Shown: in pieces, positions 54,423-64,000 of the stretch
Position numbering within the stretch: position 1 is the stretch's first letter
How the letters are laid out: the number at the start of each line of letters is the position of its first letter
Assembly (NCBI GenBank): GCA_016584495.1
Contig: WAID01000003.1
Span: 1,054,001 to 1,118,000, forward strand
Source of the DNA: Celoporthe dispersa
Taxonomy: Eukaryota; Ascomycota; Sordariomycetes; Diaporthales; Cryphonectriaceae
Reading direction: 5' to 3'
Length of the DNA: 64,000 nt
Program-made: the position numbers and the translations under genes
The notes under the pieces: model-generated
The model's input: only the letters and a program-made list of their open reading frames with translations
Told to the model about the DNA's origin: nothing
Databases searched by the model: none

Positions 54423-57400
54423 CAGGTATCTGTCCCGAGGTGTCTCTCGCCCTTTCGCGTTTATGCACCCTGGTTTCCCTTTTCAGCGACTTGCTTTTTT
54501 GTTTTCTTTTCTCTCTCTTCTTCTTTCTTTTTCCCCCTCACCATTCCTACCCTCCTTTCCACTGACCGGTAGGATGGCATCCCGGGACTGATCACATTCC
54601 CTTCCCCTCCCTCCTCGTGCATGGGTCCAAAAGCCCGAGATCAGCCCTCCAACTCCACCATCGACTGGCTCAGAGGAGGCGAGAATCGTGGGTGACCACT
54701 GCTGACACCCTTCTCCCCCCGCCCCCCCCCCGGGCGACGCCACGACGCGCTGCCTTGATCCGACAACATATGCCGCGCGGCTGGAGGGGATAAAGGACAG
54801 GAGAGGGGTTCTCAAGAGAGATGAAGGGGGTCACACCACCGTCACGCAGCAAGCCACCACACCCAGAGGCTGCAACCCCAGGAGGAGGAGAAGAAGGGAA
54901 AAAAAGAAAAAAAATCCCTCACATCCCGCAGCGCCCTCCCTGCATAGTACGTGCACGCCAGGTACTATCACCTGCACGGCGCAGGAAAAGGAAATACAGG
55001 ACGTGTTCGTATACGAGAAGCAGGTTAATTATCCTGGCCCCTCCAAGCGGTGCGAGGGTCTCAGTCAGCACCCATCCTGGGTGGGACCCTTTTTTCTCCT
55101 TCTTGTTGCTCTATTTTTTCTACCTCCTAGCCCATGCTGGTAGCTGGCTAACCATAGAGGGCCTCTCCTCATGCGGGCCAGGCCGCCCTGCAGTAGCAAG
55201 GGCGGTTGGACGAACCCGGGTGGACAGGGGCGCTGGGCGGACGAGTGGGCGAGAGACAGGTTGTCGAGGTCGGTGTGGGAGGGGTGCCTGCGGAGAGGGC
55301 AGCTCTTGTCCTGGGGAGGCTGTGTGGGTGTCTGGGCGATGCCCGCCTCCCTCTCGAACCACCCTTTCCCCCGTCTCTCCCTCGTTCTCTCCTCGCCCCT
55401 CCCCAGCGCCCGGTCGGGAACTGGCACCTCTCGCAGGGTGGGCCGCCCTCTCGCTCTCTCTGTGAGATGCTTACGGTGCAGCCTTTGGAGGGCTTAGGCG
55501 CATGGTGCGCGGTAGAGAGACCCTAGTGTCGCAAGACCTGAATGAAGCCTTGATGCCTCTGATGGTGACGATGATGATGAGGCTCTCGTGACGAGGTGGG
55601 AATGGTAGGATAAACTTCTGACTAGCAGATCCGTGAGCCCCGCCCGCAACCCCGCCGGACACTCGAGCTCTGGTCTTGCTTAGTCAGAACGGTGTTGACC
55701 AGGTGCCGACTACTCTCTGCAAGGTCCAGAACCGAGTTCGTACCAGCCAGAGCCGCAAGTCGAGAAAAAAAAAAAGAAGGAAAAAAAAAAAGAGGCCTCG
55801 GGCCGCGGACCTGACGATGGATCTTTTCTTGACGATCCTAGACCTAATATGTATGCTGTCATGATGGTGCTGGAATGGAGTGGGTGCTCGCCCAGGGGCC
55901 CTCGTACTCTAAGAGCCAACCAACCCGGAGCTTAGACGCGGAAACCTCAGCTGCAGATTCCCAATCAGCTCCCTCACCCTGGGCGCGACCTGTTCAGGTG
56001 TCCCGTCTCATTCCATTCGCGCACCGGATCAGTGCTATGGCCGTCCTTGGCATGCATGCGTGGGAGTGCATCAAGGCAGGCTCTCGTGCATGCTCCGGAC
56101 GCAGCGCGCTCAGAAAATGCCGAGACAATTGATTTATGCGAGATTGTGCCGATGGGTGATGATGGCTGGCCCAGACACCTGTGATAATGCAGCCAGCCCA
56201 GAAGCACTGTCTATAATGATAGCTCTCGCTATACAATTTCAATCCGGTTGTGGTCTGAGATATCTGAATGGCCATGTCGCCACGGTGCATCGATTGTCCA
56301 CATTGGTCTGCGTGCCGATTTTCTGCATTCATCTCTAGATCCGGCTAAACCTACCAGGCACAGACCTTTTTCTGCGGCGACACATGTCCCGTTTTGGAAG
56401 CAATCTGCCAGTTGACGTATTCAAGCTCTGTTGTCCCAAGCTGTCGTTTGGTACTGCTCTCAATTGATTTTCTTTCGGGAATAAAAAAGAAAAGAAGAAG
56501 AAAGAAATACCTCTTCTTCATTACCCCATTTTCCCTTGACTAGTCGACATCGTCAGCGTGGATACCCACGCTGGCTCACGCGGGAACCAGCCAAAAAGAA
56601 AAAAAAGGTGTCTAGTAGTCTTTCTATTGCCACTCTAGCTGAGGTGAGGGATAGCCACGTCTATATAGCTAGTATCCACAGTCTCTTGACCCTCTCCCTT
56701 GACCGGCGCGCCAGTATGAAGGGGCATTATGCACACTCTCCATCACTGGGGACCGCTACCACAGTCCAGTGTTGTCGGTGCCACCATCACGACTGATGGG
56801 GTGGATATACTCGCGCACGATACTCTGCCATACTGGGTCAGCCAGCACCTGAGAGTGTGTGACAGGTAGGCAGCGATGGCCACAGCGGCGAGGACAACCC
56901 AGTCTGCGCCATACCGCTGATGAACACGTGTGGCTATCATCGTACACGTCTCGCTCTCCGGCGCGCTCGTGGCCAGAACAGGAGTGCATGCTCGCGAGAC
57001 TCGCCAACAGGCAGGGACACTGTCTGTTGCTGTGACGTGGCTTCAGGCATCCCCCTTGTGGCCCGAGGCCCTCCAGCGCCGTCATGTTGTCCTCTGCTGG
57101 ATTCCGCATGGGCCAGACTGACGTGAGGAGACATGTGATTGTGTCAAAGCATCCTTGGGCATGCGCGAGAGAGACGTGTGCTTGCGGCTCCTGCGGCATC
57201 TATAGGAAGCACCATCCAGGAAACATAGGCCATGCAGGCCGTCTGTGAGCCATGAAAAGACCATCTGGCAGATGACCACCGGCCTCCAGCAAGCCCCCTC
57301 AAGGCTGATGCCTGCGCCGGGCACAATCAAGGCTTGCTGAAGTCCATAGCTTTCGCGCTCTCGCAGCATCTCTTTCCCCCTCCACTGTCACCCCGAGCTC

Positions 57401-58884
57401 GCAGCAGATCGTACTCTTGAGGCGAGATGTTGTAGCTTCTAGACCACGTCTCGAGGGCCGCGCCGTGCGAGGGCTGAGGGGTGAGCCCTGGCACCGACTA
57501 GAGATATCGGAGAGGCACTCAGGTCTAGATCGAACTCGATGTCTTCGAACGGCCCATCTTTGGATGGCGGCGATAGGGGACTGGTCCTCCCGACGAGAGT
57601 CTCTGGCTCGACAGCGGCGGCTGATGTTGTCTCGGGAGTCTGTCGTCGGAATCACAGTTGAGAGGCGGCGGCGTGGGAAAAGGATAGCTGTCGGCGCGAC
57701 TGGGGGAGGACGGGGTTCTCAAGGGAACAAAGATCGATGCCGCCTGGTAAGGTGGAAGTGATGTCGTCTAAGGATCTATGCTGGGTTACGTAAGGCACTG
57801 TGGGGTCCTACCAGGAAGGAGGAGGAGGACGCTGGGGAGCGATAAAGAGACCGCCCTCAGCTTCCAGCTGATTTGTCTTTTTACGACGCGTGAGTAATTG
57901 TTGTCATTTTAAGGAGTATTTAAACTGAATTTTGGTTCTGGAGAATTAGTATTCCAGAGAGGAGGAGGGGGGGAGAGAGGAAAGCACAAGTGTTGATGAT
58001 GATGATAAGCCATCCTCCCCGGTGCCGCTGGGCCAAATCCGCCCGGCACGGACCAGTCGTTAAAGAGAACACTTTCGACCTACCAAAAAGTCTGTCGGCA
58101 CCAGGAATACTTGAAATCAGATAAAATTTTACATCTCTGGGATACTGAACGCCGGGGCTATCATTTCGTAGATTGTTTGCACAATTCCCTCTAGAAATGC
58201 AAATCGAGATTCTCCAGGTCCAGGCTGCCCCCGCCCCCCCCTGCCCAGGCGATATCACTACTTGGGCTTGGGATTGCAGGGGAACAACGGCCATGAAAGA
58301 GTCCTGGTACGTACGCACTGCCCGTCGACCCTGGTAGTTCCCTCTGTGCCTACACCTCGGGCCTGCTTTATAATAAGACACTACAAAAGACCAAGGGAAT
58401 TCATTCCTATTTGATTTCTGGATAGAAGGCATTCAGACGAGAGCGAGAGAAGGAGAAGAAAAAAAAAGGCAGATAAAAAAAACAAAAAGAAAGGGATGAG
58501 GTCAAAGACTTGTTTGGAGGGGCCATCCTCTCTATCTGACCCGGCCTGTCGTGTCTGGACTCTACTTCATAATCAGGTGTCACTGTCGCGACGTCATGTC
58601 CGCACCCGCCTTGAACAGCGACTGGTCAAATTCTCACGACTGTGGAGAAGGAACCAAAGCATAAAGTACCGAGTATGTTTAACGGGAAAAAAATCACGAT
58701 ATCATTTTTAGGTGTGGATCAATCTGCCCCTATTCATGTATTATAATAAAATCCTCCTCCTTCGAAAGAAAACAAGACAACAACAGCTCAGTATCCCGCG
58801 GTAACACGCCATAACACATTCTGGTAATGATCTGAGGTCGTTGCAAGGCCGCACAAGGGGGCCGACCGGCTTGGGCAGTGATTC

Positions 58885-59585
58885 TTAGCCGGGCCACGTG
58901 ACATCGCCTCCGATGAAGCTGTCCCACTCGCGCTGGGTGTAGTACATGACACCCTCGGCGCCCTTCAGCTTCAGCCGCTTGATCGCATAGTCCCAGAGAA
59001 CCTTGCGGCACTCTGGGTGGGGGGCAGAAAGCCTCTCTGTCAGCGAGGTGTCGCGTGGAAAAATGGGAAAGGAGGGAGGGAGGGAGGGAGGGAGAGGAAG
59101 TTCATCTACATACCGTCGGAGTAAGGAGGACGGAAGATGTGGATGGGGATGGCCGTGATGGTCCACTTGCCCGTGAGCTGCGAGTGCCAGCGGGGGACAT
59201 CTTCCTCCATGATGTTCAGGTCGCATTCCATCTGGTCCACCATGTCGGTGAACGCCTTGGTCTCGAGGACCCTCTGCCTCGGGTAGTTGATGACGAAGAT
59301 GACCCATTTCTCCTGCCCAGGCTCAGGGCGGGGCGGCGGATCGCGCTTCCGGAATATATCGACAGACCATTCGTTCCCACAACAGTCCGTCACCGTGCCT
59401 TCCCATGGACCCTCGGAGTCCGTTTCGTCACTTGATGCGGCCGTCGCTTTACCTTTATCCTCGGTAGCCGGTCTCTCTCCTTCAGGCTGGGAGGCCGGGC
59501 TGGGCTGCGTCTCCTCGGGTGGAGGGGTCAGCTGGGCCGACGCGGGCGACAGCTCCTGCGCCGAGACAGGCGTGAGCATCGTCAT
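58885..59585 (-). CDS. small two-exon protein of unknown function
   Basis: Start ATG 59585 (MTML), exons 59114-59585 and 58885-59012, intron 59013-59113 (GTATGT...CCCAG, 101 nt), TAA at 58885-58887; 199 aa. The first 60 residues are Pro/Ser/Glu-rich and disordered. A compact domain follows: WEGTVTDCCGNEWSVDIF, EKWVIFVINYPRQRVLETK, FTDMVDQMECDL, TGKWTITAIPIHIF. After the intron come ECRKVLWDYAIKRLKLKGAE and GVMYYTQREWDSFIGGD, ending TWPG. The hydrophobic-strand and helix pattern suggests a real folded domain, but I do not recognise the family. Frame, splice phase and codon pattern need no correction. Confidence 0.7.
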
Positions 59586-59751
59586 ATTGAGGTCGTGTCT
59601 CTCGTCACTCCCCCTCCCTGGGAGTCGTTTATACGCTGGTCAGGAGGACAGGCTCGGTATTCTGTCTTGGATTGCCCTGTTAGGGAGAGAGAGAGAGGTA
59701 TTGCGGTCAGCAGTTGTACCTGGACAAGGCAGGCAAGAGAGCGAGAGAGGA

Positions 59752-59782
<31 letters not shown>

Positions 59783-59881
59783 CAGAAAGGAATTGTCATG
59801 ACGGGACAAGCCTCTTGGAGAGCAACTGTGACGAGGAACCCTGGGGGAAAATGCCTCGAGGGGTTGCAGAAGAGTGAATGG

Positions 59882-59921
<40 letters not shown>

Positions 59922-61584
59922 CCCTAGGATCCCAAACCTCTTGAGGAGCTGGGTGAGGGAGGACGGCGGTGGTTGGAAGGGAGATGATACCTCCCTGGGT
60001 GAGGGGAGGTGGGTGTGTGAGCGCGGGCAGGACGAACCTCTTTGGGGTGAGATGTCTGTGGGGCCTGTCTTGGCCCCCTCAAATCTGCCAACATTCCAAA
60101 TTCCCCAGAGGCACAGAGGAGAGGACCATGTCAAGAGGGCAGGTATTTATAATTGTGTGTGTTGGGGTGGTCCGTCGATTGATTGATGAGTTATTGTGTC
60201 GCTCCCAGACGGATGCGCTGGGAATCGTCCGGGTGCAGGAGGCTCGCTCGCTGCCTCGATGGTCCGGATGCAGAAGCTCGTCCGCACCGATCAAGGGAGC
60301 GAGTGCGACGGTAGGGAGGAGAAGAGGGGGCGGGAAGGGAATGCCACCATCCTGCTTACTGTGCAAGTACGTGCCCGGGCATGTTTTGCTGCTCTGCCGT
60401 CCATGGTTGTCTCTACTTTTAGGGTCTCGTCGCCCCGACCACACAACGCGTATGCAACTCCCTACAAGGAAGGGTGGGCCATCATTCCCCTGTCTGGAGT
60501 GGAATGGGGGCCGACAGACAACAGGCAGGAGGGCCCACCCCAGGTGACTGATCACAGAGAGAAGGAGGGCCTGAGGACAATCCCTCAGAGGCGCTACAGG
60601 CTGTAGCTGCATGGGAATAACGGCGGGCGGTGCGCCCTGAATTCTACATGCTGCAGGTCGTGTGGCCTGGTTTGGGCCGCCTGCAGACCCAGCACAAGCA
60701 CCAGCACCAACAGCCGCATCTGCACGCAGCAGTTCCCAAGCGAGCACACCCGGCATTCCTGAGCTGGTCCCGTCCTCCGTGGTCCGACACCCTCAATGCA
60801 ATGAGATGGACAGGAGATGTGTGTGTGTGTGCGTGTCTTCTTTCTTTGTTTCTTTTCTTTTTTTTTTTTTCCCCCTCTTCTCGTTTCCCAAATACTTTGC
60901 TTTTTTTTTTTTTTTTGCCCCTCTTGATTGCAATTTTCTGGATCGCCACCCCCCCCTTCTCAGACACGGCGATATGAGATCCCATGCAGGGCAAGGTTGG
61001 CCTGCTGCTCAGGGCGACGGTTCTCAAAGGAGACCCCAGCACGGCATATACCGCATGGCACAGGACCATGGCGTCTATCTCATACTCGGCACGGCAAACA
61101 ACAAAAAAAAAAAAAAAAGGATTGTGGCGTCGACGCCTGATACATTAACTTTAAGAGGGGGTGCGGCTCGATCTCGGGCACGAATCAGGCCCTGCCTGAT
61201 TCAATACAGTTACACAAGGTGGTGGAAAAGCAGCCATGCACCTACGCACGCACGCCGTCACGGTCATGGGTTACCTCCTGGTTCCCCGTCTCCTTGGGTC
61301 TTGTTCTTCTTTCCTCTCCCTCTCTCCCTTCTTTTCTCTTTCTCTCTCTTCTTTCCTTTCTTCGTCGTCCCTTCGTCTCTCTCTCTCTCTCTCAACCTCG
61401 CTGACATCTCCAGAATCCACCTGGGACCCTCCCTTCGTATCAAGTCCATATAACCTCACAAAGTCAAAGGTGAGCTGACCTCCCCCTCCCTCTCACACAC
61501 TCTCTCTATATGCCTCTCTCTTTCCTTCTTGATCTCTAGATCTGAGCTAATCATACCGGAAGCATCCCGCAGGCTCGCTCCACC
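59586..61584. other. intergenic with GA and poly-T tracts
   Basis: Two (GA)n runs (59757-59783 and 59886-59919), poly-T runs at 60858-60872 and 60900-60917, and an A16 run at 61101. Open frames here pass through these tracts and are not supported. Confidence 0.6.
59886..59919. repeat. (GA)n microsatellite
   Basis: An uninterrupted GA run of about 34 bases, upstream of the small gene at 58.9-59.6 kb. Confidence 0.9.
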
Positions 61585-62170
61585 ATGTGCACTCTGATCG
61601 TGTTGCGCTGTGACTGCTGGCGCCGGAGCCACGATGAGTCCAGGCTGGAGCTGTGTGCCACCGTCATGGAGGGTGGCCGCTGCGGAAAACAACAACGTCC
61701 AGCTGGCTGGCAACACCGGCCAGGGCGGCACGGTCCTCGTCGAGATCTGGAAGGATACTCCCTGCCCTACGACTGGCACGACCCGCAACCCTCACGATAT
61801 CTAGTGTGAGTTTCCTTGGATCCCGCTGGCTTTGCTGCACACTTGTCCCTGGAACCACGTGCATATCTCAGTGCTGACCGACTGTCTTCTAACACAGGAG
61901 CTCGCGATCCAGTGTCTACGCTCGGTCCACCGTCTTCGTATGCACTACAACTACCACTACAACCAGGTCAGATGGGAGATGAGGTACAATAGGGTAGGCG
62001 GAACAAGAAGGTAGTTAGTTTCAGTCTGATATGGTCTGGCCTGACCTGGGTTCTGTTTCTTCTGGAGGAAGGGGAGGAAGGGATGACCTTCTCTGTCTAG
62101 GATAGCATCAACACGCAAGACCCTCCCTCAGACCGCCACGACCTGCCCCTCTGCCGCGTGAACAAGTGAT
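61585..62170 (+). CDS. candidate small Cys-rich fungal protein, probably frameshifted
   Basis: ATG 61585 stands in a strong context (CCACCATGTG) after a CT-rich leader. It begins MCTLIVLRCDCW, like short Cys/His fungal proteins with an N-terminal M-C-x-L-I-x-x-x-x-C start. A one-base change at TGCGGAAAAC (61681-61690) would continue into ENNNVQLAGNTGQGGTVLVE and IWKDTPCP. Possible later exons are 61896-61966 (ELAIQCLRSVHRLRMHYNYH, ending at GTCAGA) and 62102-62169 (DSINTQDPPSDRHDLPLCRV, then TGA). The exon 1 to exon 2 junction is not resolved because TAG follows in frame. It may be a functional small gene with a read error or a decayed copy. Confidence 0.4.
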
Positions 62171-62488
62171 AGCAAGAGGACACCAATGAACCTTCTCTAA
62201 TCCCCCGTAGTGTGTCTCAGTAGGCCCAGCCTCTGCAGGATAGCATGGACCAACATGCAGTAGGCATGGTGTAAGCGAGGCCACGTCGGTCCAAGTCCAC
62301 GTCCGTGATTGGGGAGCCTCCATATGCATGCCGCTGATCGGTGATCAAGGCTGCTCGCTGGCACCTCCTCCCCGGCCGACAAAACCTCCTCCACGTCTCG
62401 CAGCAGTCTAGAACGTAGCCGATCAGGCATGACCGCCTGGTTCATCACCAGACTATTGAGCTGGAAACAGAAAAGAGCTTCGTGCGTG

Positions 62489-62524
<36 letters not shown>

Positions 62525-64000
62525 GGCCCGCCCCTTCCTGCGACCAACCTCTCTCCTCTCATCACCCTCCTCTTCTCGCACACAAGCCATGTCTCACTGC
62601 AACGTCACAAAAGCGGCATCGTTCTGGGTCAAAAAGAAAAAAAGAGAAGAAAAAACCTTAAAAAGAGATAGTTTAGCTGCAACGTACTTCTGTGATGTGG
62701 CTCAAGACGGCAGAGCAGACTAAAGGGAGGGGGTTGGTATTGCTGCGTGCAGCCAATGATCCTGCCAGGAGCGGTAATTGCTGCGTAATAGAGACGTCAC
62801 GAAGCCAGCAATCTCACACAACGGCTGCTGTTTCTTCTGCCTGTCCCCCGCCCTTCCTCTGCGACCAACCAAGTTGGACCACCTCGACGCGGACGGCCAA
62901 GAAAGCTGGCCACAGTAACACAGAACGGGAAGAGAGAGGGAGAAAGAAAAGAAAAAAGAAAAAAAGAACACCAGCCTACACCGCCGAAACGAAGCGATGC
63001 ATCTTGTTACATGGTCTGTTTTGCCTTGTTTTCTAATTTTCCCCACTTCATATTCCTGTTCTATCGTTTTCATCCCGCATCTCCTGTGGCCCGGGATCAC
63101 ATCACATCACCAACTCACATGCGGGCGGTTACTGCGGCCCTCTTGTCTCATCCCGAGCCCTCTCACGGGGTAAGTCATGCCGGGTGCAGATCTTGATCCT
63201 GCTCACGGCTCCTGATCAGGCATTCTGGTGAGATGGTGGGCGAGGAGAAAAGACAAGAGAAGAGAGAGAGATGTTATTGGCCGTCCCTTGCTCCCCACCC
63301 TTCTTTCCGCCTCTAATACAAGGGCCATACCAACACTATCTCTAGAATGTCTTGTCATTTCCGTCCAAGTACTTCTACATACCAATGTACACGGTACTTT
63401 CATGTTATGATGGATTGTGGTGGGTTAGGAGGAAGAGTAAAAAGAGGAAAGAAGGGGCCCAGCAAGATAAGGCATGTGGGTGGTCTGCGCCGTCCTGCAC
63501 GTTTCGCACCAACCTGCATCACATGCCATGACAGGATGCTGAAATGGATCATCTCCGCGGAGAGAATTGGATGGCCATGGACTCATCACAAAATCTACCC
63601 AAGTTTTTTATGTGCCTTACAAGAGAGAGACACTTGCCCTATGTATCAAGTTACATCTCCTGTCCGGCCCGTTTACAACGAAGGAGGTGAGCGGGCTTTT
63701 AAAAGATATCAAATGAGAAAAGGTCCCGTTTTCGTGTCATGTATGTGAGTTGTTCTGGATGCTGAGTTGTGTGCGAAGTCTGTGTGTGGATGTGCGTGTA
63801 AGAATGGGTGGGTCTGTATGGTGAGATTTGTGTGTGGTGTGGGCTGTGGACGGGTGCATCTTGTATGGGGTGCATCAAGTATGCGTGCGACAGTCTGTCT
63901 GTGTGAGCGCTAAAAAATAGGACCCTCAAGGACAAGACTCAACCGAGGGCAATGTCTCCGGTTGTACTGGTACCAGCTGCATTTTCTCACGCTGACCAGA
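62171..64000. other. intergenic end of window
   Basis: Holds a CAG triplet run (62496-62524), A-rich tracts (62630-62670 and 62940-62970) and a TGTG-rich end (63740-63900). No supported gene. Confidence 0.6.
62496..62524. repeat. (CAG)n triplet repeat
   Basis: About nine to ten CAG units, not assigned to a gene. Confidence 0.9.

Larger units (their letters stand above)
51091..58884. other. long intergenic region, no confident gene
   Basis: Nearly 8 kb without a gene I can support. It is crowded with dinucleotide runs: CA/GA 51364-51417, TG 52014-52038, CA 52782-52810 and TG/AC 54375-54422. There are also C- and A-homopolymers. Frames at 53768-54115 and 54821-55465 are open but show no recognisable domain. 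Confidence 0.55.

Noticed and set aside
54821..55465. 214-codon plus-strand frame
   Set aside because: Arg/Gly/Pro-rich translation of GC-rich, homopolymer-rich DNA with no recognisable domain or splice context.
60079..60756. 225-codon minus-strand frame
   Set aside because: Mixed composition without domain, leader or conserved segments.

Overview
The window looks like nuclear DNA of a filamentous ascomycete (Pezizomycotina-type fungus). The evidence is short introns with GTRNGT donors and CTAAC/CTGAC-like branch sites, two Zn(II)2Cys6 transcription factors (one clearly of the XlnR family), a fungal PD-(D/E)XK nuclease-like protein and an FHA/kinase-like protein. Species cannot be named. Gene density is low: about eleven well-supported genes plus three weaker candidates in 64 kb. 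They are separated by long tracts rich in (GA)n, (CA)n and poly-A/T.

Layout. 0.3-1.3 kb: coding-like fragments, minus strand, unresolved. 1.7-3.1 kb (-): PD-(D/E)XK nuclease-like gene whose E-x-K residues appear lost. 8.3-10.4 kb (+): three-exon fungal protein of unknown function. 13.9-15.9 kb (-): FHA domain fused to a pseudokinase. 18.0-20.0 kb (-): fragments of an unidentified intron-rich gene. 20.7-23.7 kb (-): adenylosuccinate synthetase, reconstructed as 20 exons including a 5-nt microexon. 26.3-28.0 kb (+): repeat protein with an in-frame TAG. 28.9-30.4 kb (+): nuclease-like-fold protein resembling fungal DUF7924 proteins. 32.1-35.6 kb (+): XlnR-type regulator. 36.8-40.7 kb (-): Zn2Cys6 factor with long Q-Q-P and H-P-Q repeats. 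43.6-44.9 kb (-): ankyrin protein. 47.15-47.99 kb: a sharply AT-rich island unlike everything around it. 49.3-51.1 kb (+): Cys-rich protein with an Asp/Asn tract. 58.9-59.6 kb (-): small two-exon protein. 61.6-62.2 kb (+): small Cys-rich candidate.

A theme runs through the annotation. At least six genes, including the housekeeping purine gene ADSS, need exactly one base added or removed to restore a conserved reading frame, and in every case the place is at or beside a short homopolymer. Intron phases and exon lengths balance once that base is corrected. This points to residual homopolymer errors in a long-read-type assembly rather than to many independent pseudogenes, though some could be real.

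The genes do not form an obvious cluster or pathway. ADSS is purine biosynthesis and the XlnR-type gene is plant-polysaccharide regulation. The rest are lineage-type fungal proteins (nuclease-like, FHA/pseudokinase, ankyrin, repeat proteins). No rRNA, tRNA, CRISPR array or intact transposon was recognised.
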